NCBI GenBank assembly: GCA_959347315.1
Contig: OY365813.1
Span: 21,613,772-21,677,771, forward strand
Length of the DNA stretch: 64,000 nt
DNA from: Bimastos eiseni
Lineage: Eukaryota > Annelida > Clitellata > Crassiclitellata > Lumbricidae
Reading direction: 5' to 3'
Made by a program: the position numbers and the translations under genes. The notes under the pieces were generated by a model that was not told where the DNA came from, did no database searches, and saw only the letters and a list, made by a program, of their open reading frames with translations. Below, piece after piece: positions 1 to 12,259 of this stretch. Positions within the stretch are counted from its first letter, which is position 1; each line of letters begins with the position of its first letter.

Positions 1-389
1 GAAATTTACAAAATAAAATAGGTCATGACGATGTTCATGACATCAGGATGCCAAATCTGCAAAATATTGACTTTATCTGCAGGAATAAAAGAAAGTTTCT
101 CAGTTCCCCGATTTCCGTGGTTTTCGGGTTCCCGATTCCCATTTCCCGATTAACTAATTATCAGCGGGGTAAGTAGTTGCAGCAGTAGTACTAACAATAG
201 TATTTCAAAACCTTCTGGATTTAATCTTCTTGGTTACAACACATAATAATAATAATCAGAATTTTAAAACTATGAACAAGAGATATCAATAATAACTAGA
301 ATAATTAAACGATAATAAAATTATCCGTAATAAATTCAATATGGAAAATAAAAGAGTACACGAAAAAGCAATATATTGATATGCTTCAG
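1..389 (+). other. Intron of Shiftless paralog A (5' part of gene lies outside window)
   Basis: A+T-rich non-coding sequence that must be intronic, because the first recognisable exon begins at 390 directly after a CAG acceptor and opens in the middle of the conserved zinc-ribbon region. I see no exon, RNA gene or transposon in it. Confidence 0.6.
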
Positions 390-1452
390 AGGCTTCTGTG
401 GGATGTGGCAGACAAGTCCTTGCTACAAGTGCCGCAAGATGGTCAGACCCTACTGCGTCCAGCCACCGACCAGAGGACGCGCCAGAAAAACCACCAACAC
501 GCACAGGTGCAATAACCCGGACTGCCAGTGTGAACTCCAGAACGGAGGAGTTAATCTGGCTACAGGTGGTTTTCTGAGACGACGCGTCCAGGCGTTGCCT
601 TTGGATGGATTTGCAGATGGGGATCTAAGGAACACGGATCCAGGATCCGCAGCTGACTATGACCTCTCTCAAGGTAGCTTTATTTTTCATTCCAACTCGA
701 TCAATGGAGCTGTGCAATTGTGAGTGAAAGAGGAGGAGGAGGAGGAGGAGGAGGAGGAGGAGGAGGAACAGGAGAGGAGCAGGAGGAGTAGGAACAGGAG
801 GGGAGGAAAGAGGAGGAGGATCGAACCCCTTTCCGATCAGATACTCTGAACATCCATGCCATCTGTCAGCTGCCGACGAGAATTTGTTGGTTGGTTCCAC
901 GCTTGTGCGTGGGCTCACCAATGGTGACTCAGGTTATTTGCACTATTTTGCTAACCGTTGTGACATTGCTCGTTAGAAATTGCATTTAGCCTCATAATGG
1001 TCTAGTGCACTGCCCAATCCATGAGCTTCGCCTACGTGGGTCTCACCAGCTGGAACAGTCTCCACTTCCTCTTCGGAAGGAACTGCTCTCTCCCCTCACG
1101 GCTGCCTTCCGGAGGCGCCTGAAGAATTCCTGGTCTCCCTTTAGCCATGTATTGAGTCGTGCCTTTGATATCGAGCGGCTCTATCTAAGTCTTTCATTAC
1201 AACCTATAGCCGTTCGTCTTTTCTGTGTCTTTATCAGCGGAGGTAGGCAATGATTACTACGAGCCTCTTCCTGACTCGTGCGTCCACCCTTCAACGAGGC
1301 GAACCCACAATCTGCCGGCGGTGATCGTCGGTAGCAGACCCCACGACAGTTCAGGGTCAACTGTCGCTACTTTCCTCACCCAGGCGGACCTCTGCGAAAA
1401 GTATGAGACGGTCATTTTTCCCATGGATACGATCGACGAGGACAGCGACTGA
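390..1452 (+). CDS. Shiftless-like antiviral zinc-ribbon protein, paralog A (3' part only)
   Basis: Last two exons of a Shiftless-family (SHFL/C19orf66) gene: exon 390-673 (after TTCAG, before GTAGCT) and terminal exon 1238-1452 (after TATCAG, stop TGA). Phases fit: the codon interrupted at each end is completed by the next exon. Family marks seen: RGFCGMW and SPCYKC opening the exon, HRCNNPDCQC, then [18 protein letters not shown] and an acidic end DEDSD. These correspond in order to the C-terminal half of vertebrate SHFL, a cytoplasmic RNA-binding protein that blocks -1 frameshifting and restricts viruses. Between the Cys cluster and the intron is a spacer ending GDLRNTDPGSAADYDLSQ, shared with paralog B but absent from C. 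The zinc-ribbon start and N-terminal exons lie upstream of the window. Family assignment is strong; antiviral function here is inferred. Confidence 0.82.
720..805 (+). repeat. GGA-rich microsatellite
   Basis: (GAG/GGA)n purine tract in the last intron of paralog A, about 60 nt after the splice donor. Confidence 0.85.
845..935 (+). repeat. Dispersed repeat family R3
   Basis: Matches the reverse complement of about 7345-7445. Shared core: TCTGTCAGCTG, then CGACGA, then GTTCCACGCTTGTGCGTGGG, which contains a 6-bp-arm hairpin CCACGC/GCGTGG. Two divergent copies in opposite orientation indicate an old transposed repeat. Confidence 0.65.
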
Positions 1453-1890
1453 TCGTTTATGCTCGATTATCCCTATGGCAACGACCACCGACGTTCACTC
1501 GAACTCTATGGTGATCATCTGAGAAAGTGGCTTTGGATTGTTTTATTCCTATGACAACCATTTGTATATATTCGTCTTCATGGCAACCACCTAAGAATTC
1601 ATCACCATAGCAACCGCTACCGACGTGCATTCCATGATAACTGACCTATGATTGTTATTTCCATATGACAACCAACAACGTTGATCCCCATGGAAACGAT
1701 CAACGAAATACATTAATTGTTGCTCGATTGTACCTATAGAACCACCGAAGTTCACTCAATCATATGGTGACCATCTGAGAAAGTGGCTATAGATTGTTTA
1801 ATCTCCTTGGCAACCATTTATGTTCATTCAACTTCATGGCAGCCGTTTTTGAATTCGTCCACATGGCAACAATTAAAACTTGATCCACAC
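1453..1890 (+). repeat. Degenerate tandem duplication carrying X-box-like half sites
   Basis: The segment from about 1455-1620 is repeated imperfectly at about 1712-1880 (shared GCTCGATT, CACCGA.GTTCACTC, CATCTGAGAAAGTGGCT). Both halves are studded with CCATGGCAAC-type words (CTATGGCAAC, CATGGCAACC, CCATAGCAACC, CCTTGGCAACC, CATGGCAAC), which resemble half X-boxes bound by RFX factors. It starts at the stop codon of paralog A, so part may be 3' UTR. Confidence 0.6.
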
Positions 1891-2167
1891 GGAATTTCTT
1901 CCACATGTGTAGATGTAAATGCATGTGATGAACCCATTCGTTAACACTGTTGTCTTCGGCAAATTAATTCGCCTTAATCTATGTTCAACAGTAATTTTCA
2001 TAGTCGGCTACCGCGCTGCTAATGATTGCTTTGATTTGAAAAACAAAACCCACCGTTGTCTGATTTGTATTGGTTTGTTTGATCTGTCTAATTCCAATAT
2101 GGCTACCCTAATGAAAGTTTTAATTGCGATGTATATCGAGGTGACCATCGTCTGATAATCACATTAA
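1891..2167 (+). other. Intergenic spacer with nothing recognised
   Basis: No coding, repeat or RNA signature recognised between the duplicated segment and the TGATGG microsatellite. Confidence 0.4.
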
Positions 2168-2224
2168 TAATGATGATGATGATTATGGTGGTGGTGGTGG
2201 TGGAGGTGGTGATGGTGGTGGTGG

Positions 2225-2304
<80 letters not shown>

Positions 2305-2505
2305 GTGGTGGTACTGATGATGATGGTGGTGGATGGTTGTGATAATAATTATGGTGGAGGTGATGCTGCTGCTGCTGATGATGGTGGTGATGCTATTGAT
2401 TATGATGATGATGATGAAAATGCTAGTACTATTAATATTTTTATTATTAGCGTAATCATGATGATGATGACGTTGATGAAGATGATGATGGTGATGGTGA
2501 TGAGA
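2168..2505 (+). repeat. (GAT/GGT)n trinucleotide microsatellite
   Basis: Long ATG/GTG triplet tract; apparent poly-Met and poly-His reading frames are artefacts of the repeat. Confidence 0.95.
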
Positions 2506-2789
2506 AAACCAATTTAGCGCCTTAATGTGGTTGCCTTGCTCTAAAAGGCACATTTGCCCTATCATACACTGCCGAGTGAGTTGCATCTCCAGGAAATCAT
2601 CAGTCACATCTCCGGATATTGTTTTAGTCGCTCGAAGGTCTTGAGCTTTGATATAAACGTCTCGAAAGATGACGTATTCTTCACACGCTTTTAGTCAAAC
2701 GACAGCTAAGGAGCTGGCATCGAACCTCTTTATAGATCGTAGGACTTGAAGATATCTGGACTAAGTAGATCATATCTTTAATGTACTGT

Positions 2790-2885
2790 AATGTAATGGA
2801 GCACTTATATAGCGCCACTCGAAGCAGAGGTGCTCACGACTTTAAGGGGCGCTACGTTAAGTTTCATTTATAAGACTACATGGTC
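2790..2885 (+). repeat. Short dispersed repeat with TATATAGCGCC core (family R5)
   Basis: Contains GCACTTATATAGCGCCACTC and a downstream GGGGCGCTA. The same TTTATATAGCGC-type core recurs near 6380, 15710, 55725, 56635, 57630 and 62330, often close to simple repeats, as expected for SINE ends. Confidence 0.5.
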
Positions 2886-2989
2886 CGTCCTTCTTGAACA
2901 TGCTACCCAACCACGTAACTAATATATCATCATTGCACCAGTTTAAAAATAACCTAAAAACGTTTTTTTACTAAACGGTTAGATAAAGT

Positions 2990-3480
2990 ATACTTGCTGC
3001 TGCGACATTACTTGTCAAGACAGAATTTATCCTCCAGCCAACCCGCTCTACCCGATCGTCCTCTTGCCTCACCCTCACCCTCACTCGACCTCCGATTATA
3101 TCTCATCTCAAGTTCTCCAACCACGCAATATCAAACGCCGCATCTCGTCTCTGGAACGACCTACCTCCTGAATTTCGTGCCTTCTCGGTTCATTCGCCAT
3201 CATTGCCCGTCATGCAGCATCATTTGTCTCTAGCGTCTCTTTCAATCACACCCCGGGCTTTCCATTCTAAACTTAAGTCCCACCTTTTCAAGAACTCTAA
3301 TGCTAATTTACTTCTAGGTTAATTTAACGTTGAAATAGTTCCGTTAACAGCTGACCGCTGTTAACGGAACGGATCGTTCTTTTGGGGTTTCTCTTTTTCA
3401 CTGCATGATTACGTCACTCTATCTAAAGCGCCTCTAGTAGGGTGAACTGCTCAGAAGCGCTGCCAGTGCGCAGGTCCCCG
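2990..3480 (+). mobile_element. Non-LTR retrotransposon (LINE) 3' end
   Basis: One frame ends at TAA 3320-3322 and reads ASRLWNDLPPEFRAFSVHSP and then a stretch ending KLKSHLFKNS just before the stop. The words W-N-x-LP, x-R and K-x-K-L-K-x-HLF are typical of the extreme C-terminus of LINE polyproteins of the CR1/L2/Jockey kind. No reverse-transcriptase core remains, so this is a 5'-truncated copy. A 13-bp perfect hairpin (3338-3370) follows the stop and then AGTAGGGTGAACTGCTCAGAAGCGC, a tail word also seen near 39720, 49790 and 50820. Confidence 0.6.
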
Positions 3481-5135
3481 CGAGAAGAAGTAGGTTTTAA
3501 GAATAGGAAAAGAGAATGAGAGACTGCCAGATAGAATTTCAGAGCGAACAGATGCTAGTGATTGGTTTGAGAAAACCTTCGCTCTAAATGACAACGGACT
3601 TCGCAAATTCGGCGACATGACTGGTCTGGCTTTCCATAATCAACAACTGCACAAGTGGTTGATTATCTTATCAGGTCTAGAATTATCTGGATCGTTAATG
3701 TTTCTCTCATTCACTCGAGTGGACTGCGTGAGTATAATAATATTATTCTCAGCTACGATATAAAAATTTTGTTCTGCTATGTTCTGAAAAGACTGAAGAA
3801 GGCTAAAATTTCAGAAAGGTTCGTTATAAGGGAATATGAATGTGGGAAAATGTAAGCCTCTGAAACTGGTTGTCGCTCCAATGTTAGACGTCGATTTTTT
3901 ATATCTGTCAGGCAATTGTTGTCGATGTATCGCTTTGTGCTATCGTTTTTATATTATATAAGACCTAGACCTAAACTGAAGTGATGAGTTTCGCAACTAA
4001 ATTCGTGAAATATTCTCCATTAATTAGCGAATTTGATCGTTTGATTTGGCAAAGCGTTTTTATAATTGGTGTGCGACAACGAGTCATGTTCATTTCCGGG
4101 AAATCATCGAGTTTCGGTGTCGACATTGAGCTCTTTTAAACGAACCTAATTATACTGTATCAATGACGTTCCGATAAGGGCCCATCGACATATATTACGT
4201 AGGCCTACGCAGTGACGATAAAGACCAGGGCGCATGACCCGGAGGAGGAGTCTCGAAAATTGTTTACGTAAGCTGAGCAAATAAATATTATATTTGAAAA
4301 TGTACACGTACACAAATGTCATGTCATGTCATGTCATGTCAAATCGCGAAAGCTGACTACATGAATGCGAAAGTGATGTTTACGCAAATACAGCTGTATA
4401 ATTATGACGTCCACATTAGCCTAGTCATTACTCTACTTATATGATTAGCCCATGGTCGTCCTGATGGCATTTTATTAGTCAGGTACTGAAAATTTTTTAA
4501 GTGTTAGGTTTGTTAGCATTTTATTTCTTCATAAGAGTTAAACAGTTTAGCTTTGAAATACGATGCTTACAAATAATAAATAACCTACGGCAAAATTAAT
4601 GTCTCATAGATGTTCTTAGCGTCAGCCATTTGACCTTTGTATGGGGTGTTACTGCTGAGATTATACGTTCGCGCCCGGAGGGGTCCACTAAATGTACGCG
4701 CTGCAACCGTAGTGGTATGGGGTGTCCGAAAATACGATTTTTTGCGGAAGTAATATATGGATGGGCTCTAATTATGAATAACAATGGTGCGTTTTAACTA
4801 CGATGTCAAGGTAGGGTGAAATGACTACCCAGTAGGCTAATTACTCATGCAGAACCAATAAACACCGTAACAAATTCCACGACCTTTCCCCTCCCCGTAA
4901 GATCAAGCCTTACAACGTGCGATCCACGCCGCACGAACTCATTCTGCCTAGACTTGGTGCGTAAAACCATATATTTGCATTAGGCGAATGCTGTATGACT
5001 TTATTAAAAATTTATACTATTGATTTTGCCCATTGAATTCTATTGTGTATTTGCTGGTAGTCTAATATAGAATATTCTTACTCACTTAATTGTTAACCGC
5101 AGCGATATCAATCGTGGCACAATGCTGTCACCTTT
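3481..5135 (+). other. Intergenic spacer, no gene seen
   Basis: A+T-rich DNA. I see only a small (ATGTC)5 tract at about 4316-4341 and one GTAGGCCTAC word near 4200. Short reading frames here show no family resemblance. Confidence 0.45.
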
Positions 5136-5797
5136 GCCTCTGTGGGCGGAGCTAACAAAGTTGTGGGCGGAGCTAACAAAACAGTGGGCGGAGTTAACTA
5201 AACTGTGGGCGGAGCTAACTAAGTTGTGGGCGGAGCTAACTAAACTGGGCGGAGCTAACTAAGCTGTGGGCGGAGCTAACTAAGCTGTGGGCAGAGCTAA
5301 CTAAACAGTGGGCGGAGCTAACTAAGCAGTGGGCGGAGCTAACTAAACTGTGGGCGGAGCTAACATAGCTGTGGGCGGAGCTAACTAAGCTGTGGGCGTA
5401 GCTAACTAAGCTGTGGGCGGAGCTAACTAAGCTGTGGGCAGAGCTAACTAAACAGTGGGCGGAGCTAACTAAGCAGTGGGCGGAGCTAACTAAACTGTGG
5501 GCGGAGCTAACATAGCTGTGGGCGGAGCTAACAAAGCCGTTGGCGGAGCTAACTAAGCAGTGGGCGGGGCTAACTAAACTGTGGGTGGAGCTAACTAAGC
5601 TGTGGGCGGAGCTAACTAAGCTGTGGGCAGAGCTAACTAATCAGTGGGCGGAGCTAACTAAGCAGTGGGCGGAGCTAACTAAGCTGTGGGCGGAGCTAAC
5701 TAAGCTGTGGGCCGAGCTAACTAAGCTGTGGGCCGAGCTAACTAAACTGTGGGCGGAGCTAACTAAGCTGTGGGCGGAGCTAACTAAGCTGTGGCCT
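5136..5797 (+). repeat. 21-bp minisatellite of GC-boxes upstream of Shiftless paralog B
   Basis: About 30 tandem units of GTGGGCGGAGCTAACTAAGCT with single-base variants. Each unit carries GGGCGG, the core of an Sp1/KLF GC-box. The array ends about 270 bp before the paralog B start codon. The apparent repeat protein read through it (AELTKLW units) comes from a 21-bp unit being a multiple of three and I do not regard it as coding. Confidence 0.9.
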
Positions 5798-5802
5798 CAC
5801 CC

Positions 5803-5905
5803 CGTCACTGCTTGCAAGTTGATAGCGCCAATCCAAAGCGTGGACTAAGGAGAAGAGCGACGCTAAGGATCTTTGTTATCACAGCGTCGTTAAACTGCAA
5901 CAAGT
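5803..5905 (+). repeat. Dispersed repeat family R1 copy
   Basis: One of about 16 copies of a roughly 100-bp unit: GGCAGTGCCAGTCCCAAGCC, then GGAGGGCGACGCTAATGATC, then TTTGTTATCACA and GTGTCGTTAAACTG. This copy has diverged at the 5' half. Confidence 0.6.
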
Positions 5906-6054
5906 TGCCAACAACTACTGACTGTTGTCGAATTAACCTATTTTAACTGGCGCTCTTCTGTGTGCAGTTCTGAAATTTTCTGAGGTTTACGTTACATTAC
6001 CTACGGACGTCGTATCTCTCAAAATACATTACTGTTTACTGCGACCTGACGTAA

Positions 6055-6078
6055 TCTGTCAACGACGTCATGGCTTCC
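6055..6078 (+). promoter_or_regulatory. CRE-like palindrome overlapping the paralog B start codon
   Basis: ACGACGTCATGGCTTCCGCAGG: the ACGTCA half of a cAMP-response/ATF element runs into the ATG. Paralog C has the full TGACGTCA in the same register, and a further TGACGTAA lies about 20 bp upstream here. Confidence 0.4.
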
Positions 6079-9000
6079 GCAGGAGTTGGTTCTAATCCGG
6101 CTCGAGAAAACATGAAGGAGGTATTTGTGTATGATTATTATGAACAATTTTTATTATTATGATCAATAATTATTATTATTATTATTATTACTATTATTAT
6201 TATTATTTCTGTTATTATTATTATGAACAATTATTATTATTTTGAACAATTATTATTTTTATGAACAATTATTATTATTATTATGAACAAGCACACAATG
6301 TTGTGTATGTATGTAAATTTGCTTGTATGTTTGTACGTATGTGTATTAGTGAGTAAGCAACTACGCATGTATGTAATGTCATCTTGAATTTATACAGCAC
6401 CCTCTCAAGATATTTACTCTGAGGAGCTCTCTGCGCTGGCCTAAAATTAATTATTTTGAATTAGACGGTTAGCGTGTAAAATACTATGCACAGTACAAAT
6501 AGTTTTGTTTTAATAATGTTTTAATGTTAGTTACGATTGTAAGTCTTCATTTTAAGTTTAAGTTGTAGCTGTGATTGTGTCTCAATTTTAGTTTTAGTTC
6601 TCGTTGTAGTTTTCAGGTCTCAATCTTAGTTTCAGTTTCGTTTTAGTTTCGCCAACTATAGTTTCAATTGCAGTTTCCGTTGTGCTGATTTCTGTTTTAA
6701 TTTAAGTGGGCTAATTTCAGTTTGGCTTAAGATGGTTATTTTCAGCTCAAGTAATTTAATATCAATTTAAGCTATAGCTATAATTCTTTAATTCCAATTC
6801 AATTATAATCGAATGTCAATGGTAGACCATAATTATTATGGTACACAACGGCCAAAGGCGAATGAGGCAACAATTTGAAATTTTTGAATTAATTAAGCGA
6901 ACTATTCGCAGTAAGAACTAAACATTTTTCATAAATAAATATTATACGAACCGACGAGGTCGTGGTAAACTGTGACCAGAATTAGCAACATCTCGTTTTC
7001 TTCGTGTAGTCTTAACAAACATATGAGCAATTACTGGAAGAGGTATGGTATGACATAACGTCGCATCATTTGCAGAATCATATACAAATCACAAAAATAT
7101 TGAATAGGCCCTTAACTTAAAAATTTTTCAATCAAAAATATTTGTTTTATTTCGGCTAAATATCGTTTTAGTTGTCGTTCCACCAATTTTCGTTTCGTTT
7201 CAGTTTTAATTGTCGCAGATATCGTTTAAGCTTTAGCTTCCGTTGACTCCGCTGGTTAGTTTTAGTTTTAATCCACGAAAACGTTCAATTTTCGTTAAGC
7301 GCCATTTTCGGTTTTCGTTAACAAGAACAACACTAGCAGTAAGCTGAAAGGAGTCGCCGGTGATGGACCCACGCACAAGCGTGGAACTAACTAATGGATT
7401 TTCGTCGACAGCTGACAGATGACTGGCATGTTCCTTTAGTCTCTGAGCCAAGTTGTATGTATGTATGTCTTTGTATTTAAGCTATTTAATTAGCAAGTAC
7501 TTACTTAATTGAACCTCATGCGAACGCACTGTGAGAACATCATAATAGGAACAATCAAAGAATGTATAACCACAAAATAATCATAATAAGTAATTACATT
7601 ACAGACGCCCTCGGAGTTGAGAGAGAGTAAAGAGAAAGCAAGCAATAGGAATTACGATCATTATAGGAAAATAGATTCATTTATAGTGTAGCATTCGGGT
7701 GATAAATCCACACCGCGGTTTGGTGCGTCAGCACGCAGGATGTCTCGAATGTGCGATCGAGGACGGAGTGAGAAGATCAAACTATTTAAAGGAGGCAGAA
7801 CGACAACCTAGGACATGGCAAGAGTTGTGTAGCACGGAAGAGAAAATTAAGGAATCTGTACGTCCACGGAGATAATCAAAAGTCACAGGGGTGCAAAAAA
7901 CCAAATTTTTTAATAATGAAAGGTTGGTGCTTTTGTTTTTTTTTGTTTTTTGTTTTTATTTGTTTTTTGGTTTTAGTTTTTTCCTGGATCTTGTCACAAC
8001 AGTTTTGTTATACAGCATGAAAACGAGCTCCAACTTGTTTATATAATTAATTTAGCTTGATTTCCGACTGAATAACACACAATTAGTAATATAAATAGTA
8101 ATATTAGTAAATTAAAAAAATATATTTAAAAAAACCAAAATATTGCCATTCTTGTTTTGTTTGTTTTGTTTGTAAAAACCCAAATAACCAAAAACCATAA
8201 TGTTTGCAGCCCTGCCTGGTCATATGGCAAAAACTTGAGCCGTGCCATTTTATCTTACTCTTGCTTAGATACGCGTGCACTTGCCAGCATGAGCAAAACC
8301 TGGCTATGAAGAGGAACCATGAGGAGGTGGGCCAACAAGGCGACCCTAACTACCTAATTACATCATAATAACACAACCCCGAAAGCCCAAGAGTAATTAG
8401 GATACGTTGAGCATCTGACGTGCGCTCTCTATCGCGCGACCTGTCTAGCTCTTTCTAAAAACTTCTCACAACTTTCCTTTTTGACCGGGCCTGGGTCGGG
8501 AGCGCCTCTGAATAGTTATTTTGAAGAGGCGCTATATAACTTGCATCGATCGTTGATTGATAGAGTGATTGGTTACTGGCCTTCATGCAGATCTGGTCAA
8601 TATGGGGCCATAGCTAAGGCTATCGGTAATGGTTACCCGAATAATGACAGGTGATACACCATTTCCACACCTGGTATAAGGGGCGAGAGATTAAGTGACT
8701 CTGATCGCATAGTATATTATGCATCCTGTTTCTGATTAATAACAAAGGCATTTTCTACTGTCTTCCCAGCTTCGCAGGTTTCAAGAGTTGTTCTCTGGTC
8801 GTTTCGACCCGAAGCAGGCAGTGGTCATCATGGAAAGATTCAAGTACGATGCAGCAGCGGCCACCAACTTCGTCATGACAGGTCTTCTTTCATTGTCTAT
8901 TCTTCAATGAATGCTGCTTCTGTTGTGCCATATGCGAAAGCGTCAACATTTGATCTTTAGTACACTTTATAATCGAACCATTGATATACAGAGGCGCTTT

Positions 9001-12000
9001 ACAAAAACGTGGGTCCTTGGAGCAAGTATTTGCTACCCTATGAACTGAAATTAAAACAATATTGGGCCTACTTCATGAGCATTCGTAGCTATAAAAGGTA
9101 GCAAATACGCTATCTTTCAAATAATTGAAACTTTAAACATGTTATCATATGCAATTAGTCAGATATTTGAATGCACCAAATATTTTAATGGTTCAGTTTT
9201 TCAAAGAGCATATCTTTCTAATTCGCCCAATGACAACCCGAAAGTGATCGTGAAGGGCGAACGAGGAGACGATTGGGTGTCAGTGGATGGATATTGAGGT
9301 ACATTGCTGTTTGCGTTGACCTAAGACTCCGCGCTATAGCCTAATAAGGTTTGTGAGCCTCGTAATAACGGTAGCGGAATTATAGTGTAGGGTTCCAAGT
9401 AGTGTTCAACTAAGTTTTCATTTTGTTGTCAATCCGTTTTGTTTCTGAAGCAACAGACGCTGAAGTCACGCAACTGATCAAAGACGAAAAAGCGTCTGCA
9501 GTGAGTCATTATAAATCAATATTCGCAGTAATCTTCCTGTCCCCAATTTCTCCTAGATAAAAATTTTAATTTTACTTTAATTTCAGACTTACTAATCGAC
9601 CACGATATCATTATGAACGTAGTTTGAACGAATGATGAATGTTATTATAATACTATCATTTAACAAACATCGACGAGGTTTCCATTGCGTTTTAAATCTA
9701 ATTTAGCAACCGCCGCCGCCTAGCGAAGGAATGACTACTCAACCTTATGGAGATTTGATTATATCGAACTCGGTTCCTCAGCACAACATGCCAATGTGTT
9801 ATCCATCAAGTCTGCTCTACACCCCACCCCCAACCTCCACCCCCACTCCCCCCCACCACAAAATTTTCTTTAGCAACTCTCTGTGCCAGCTGTTTTGGTA
9901 AATCGGTGACTTTGAGGTAAAAAACTCATTTAACACGAATCCCGCAGACACAGTGCAGAGCCGACGAGACAAATTCCGGGCCTCTAGGCGGAGTAATCAT
10001 AGAAATCCGGGCCCTAAGGCAGGACAATCGCGGGCCTCTAAACAATCCTAGAGATCGTCGGGCATTATAAAATTACGTTTGCAATGTGTTATTATTCTAG
10101 GATTTGGTCAACATGGTTCAGGACTTAAGGTTGTCCGGATCATTAGTAGAAGCAGCCAGACTCGGTAAAATCACCAGCACCATGAGACTATTCGCCTGTG
10201 CAAAATGCGACGTCTCCTGGTGGCGAGAATGTCCGGAGCGAAAACAGGTAAGTGACCACGCGCCAAAAACTTATCTTTATGGTCAACTTATGAGAGTTTA
10301 TGGGAATCTAAAGAATCCCACACTATAGAAACGCCAATGTAGCTGAAGCATGTGGTCCAAATCCCTCTGATCACCCCGGAAAATCGGTCACTGCCTATTG
10401 ATGAAATAATTATGATGCTGAACAAACATGATTCAGTCTAATGAAATCTATTACATCCAATGTGATCTGATATGATCAATTCCCAGGTATTAAATTCTTG
10501 TGTTGCTGTTTACATTGAATTCTTATTATCTCCTTTGTAATAAATTCTTTTACATTGAATTATTTTGCAATGAATTCTTTTGTACTAACTTCTTTTGTAC
10601 TGATTTAATTTGCATTGAACTATTTTGTATTGATATTTTTTTATTGAATTCTTTTACATTGAAATCGTCTCCATAGCAATTTATTTCTCTGTTGTCAAGG
10701 TTTCCACGTGCCGTCGTTGCTTCGTACGCTATGACCCCGTGCCCAGAGACAAAGAATGGGGATGGGCTCAGTTTGAATGCCCCTGTGGGCACAAATTCAG
10801 GTAAGTATGTAGCTTACCTAGCCTTAATACATAATACATTAGGGTATCTTATCTCGCCCTAGCTTACTTATCCAACCCTAGCTTACTTATCCAACCCTAG
10901 CTTACTTATCCAACCCTAGCTTACTTATCCAACCCTAGCTTACTTATCCAACCCTAGCTTACTTATCCAACCCTAGCTTACTTATCCAACCCTAGCTTAC
11001 TTATCCAACCCTAGCTTACTTATCCAACCCTAGCTTGCACGGCTCATCATAAAACGCCTGATCATATCCTGACTTAAAGTGCTCACCTAATTTCCATCAT
11101 TTAACTAGTTCTATTTACCATGCATGTCATTTCTTTGTTGCGAGGGAACAATGGGACAATGAACTGACATAAAAGACATAGGACTAAATAATTATCTTCG
11201 ATTCCTGCCGCCATTCAGTTGGAGGCGATGGGTACGAATAAATTATGTCAGTCGTCCTCGTTCATTTGCACAGTCTATTGTTGCCCTTAGGGTCAGTCCA
11301 AGCGATGTTACGTCCTCGTTTATCTTATCTATTCAGCGCAGTAGTCTTCGTCTGGCGTTGTTTCTTTTTGCATGTAGTACGTAGGCCTACAAAGTGTTGG
11401 ATTAGGTCAACTGGCCCTTCTCTTTGTCCAAGCCATCGCAGTCTACGTTGAAGGGCCATTATGGGCCATATATATATATATATACATATATATGTAGGTG
11501 GGTGCGTGCGATTGTGTGTGCGTGTATGTATGTGTGAACTGATAAAAAAAATGAATGCTTCAGCGGATTTTGCGAGATGATCAACACGAGTCCCTGCTAC
11601 AAATGCGACAGCGAAGTGGCTCCGTTCTGCATCCGTCCTCCCCTGCGCAGGCGTGGCACCCGGCGAAGCGCCAACGCCCACAGGTGCGACGCTCCGAACT
11701 GCAGTGGAGAGTGTTCGCATGCAGAGGGCTCTGGACGGCGGGTCAGCCAAGCAGGGTCTCGGGGACGAGGACGAAGGGCACCGAGGGGAGGACGAGCGGT
11801 CGGAGATCTGAGGGGGACGGATAACGGTGACGCAAAGGATTACGACAGGTCACAAGGTCTGTTATATCTAGTTATACGCTATAATAGCCTGGTTAAAATT
11901 TGGATGAGTGTATGTATGTTTCTGCTTAATAAATAAATTGTGTTGGTTGCTTGGGAATATTAAATATTGAATTGAATTCAAAAGACATGAATGAGTGATA

Positions 12001-12218
12001 GATAGATGGATGTACGGACGGACTGATGGACGGATGGATGGAAAGATGAATGGATAAATGGATGAATGGATAGACGTATGATAATAGTGATAATAAATAA
12101 TTATGAAATGATAATGATGATGATTATGATAATGATAATGGTGATGATAATGATAATGTGTGATGATGATGAAGACGACGTCGACGATGATGATGTTGAT
12201 TATTTTAATAATGATATT

Positions 12219-12259
<41 letters not shown>

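Noticed and set aside
2164..2607. Poly-His frame on the minus strand
   Set aside because: ATG/GTG triplet microsatellite read in reverse.
5540..5848. Possible repeat protein with AELTKLW heptads
   Set aside because: The 21-bp minisatellite unit is a multiple of three, so any frame without a stop repeats; upstream units contain TAA in this frame and there is no promoter or initiation context.
10857..11036. CRISPR-like array
   Set aside because: Units are contiguous 19-bp copies without spacers, in an intron of an animal gene.
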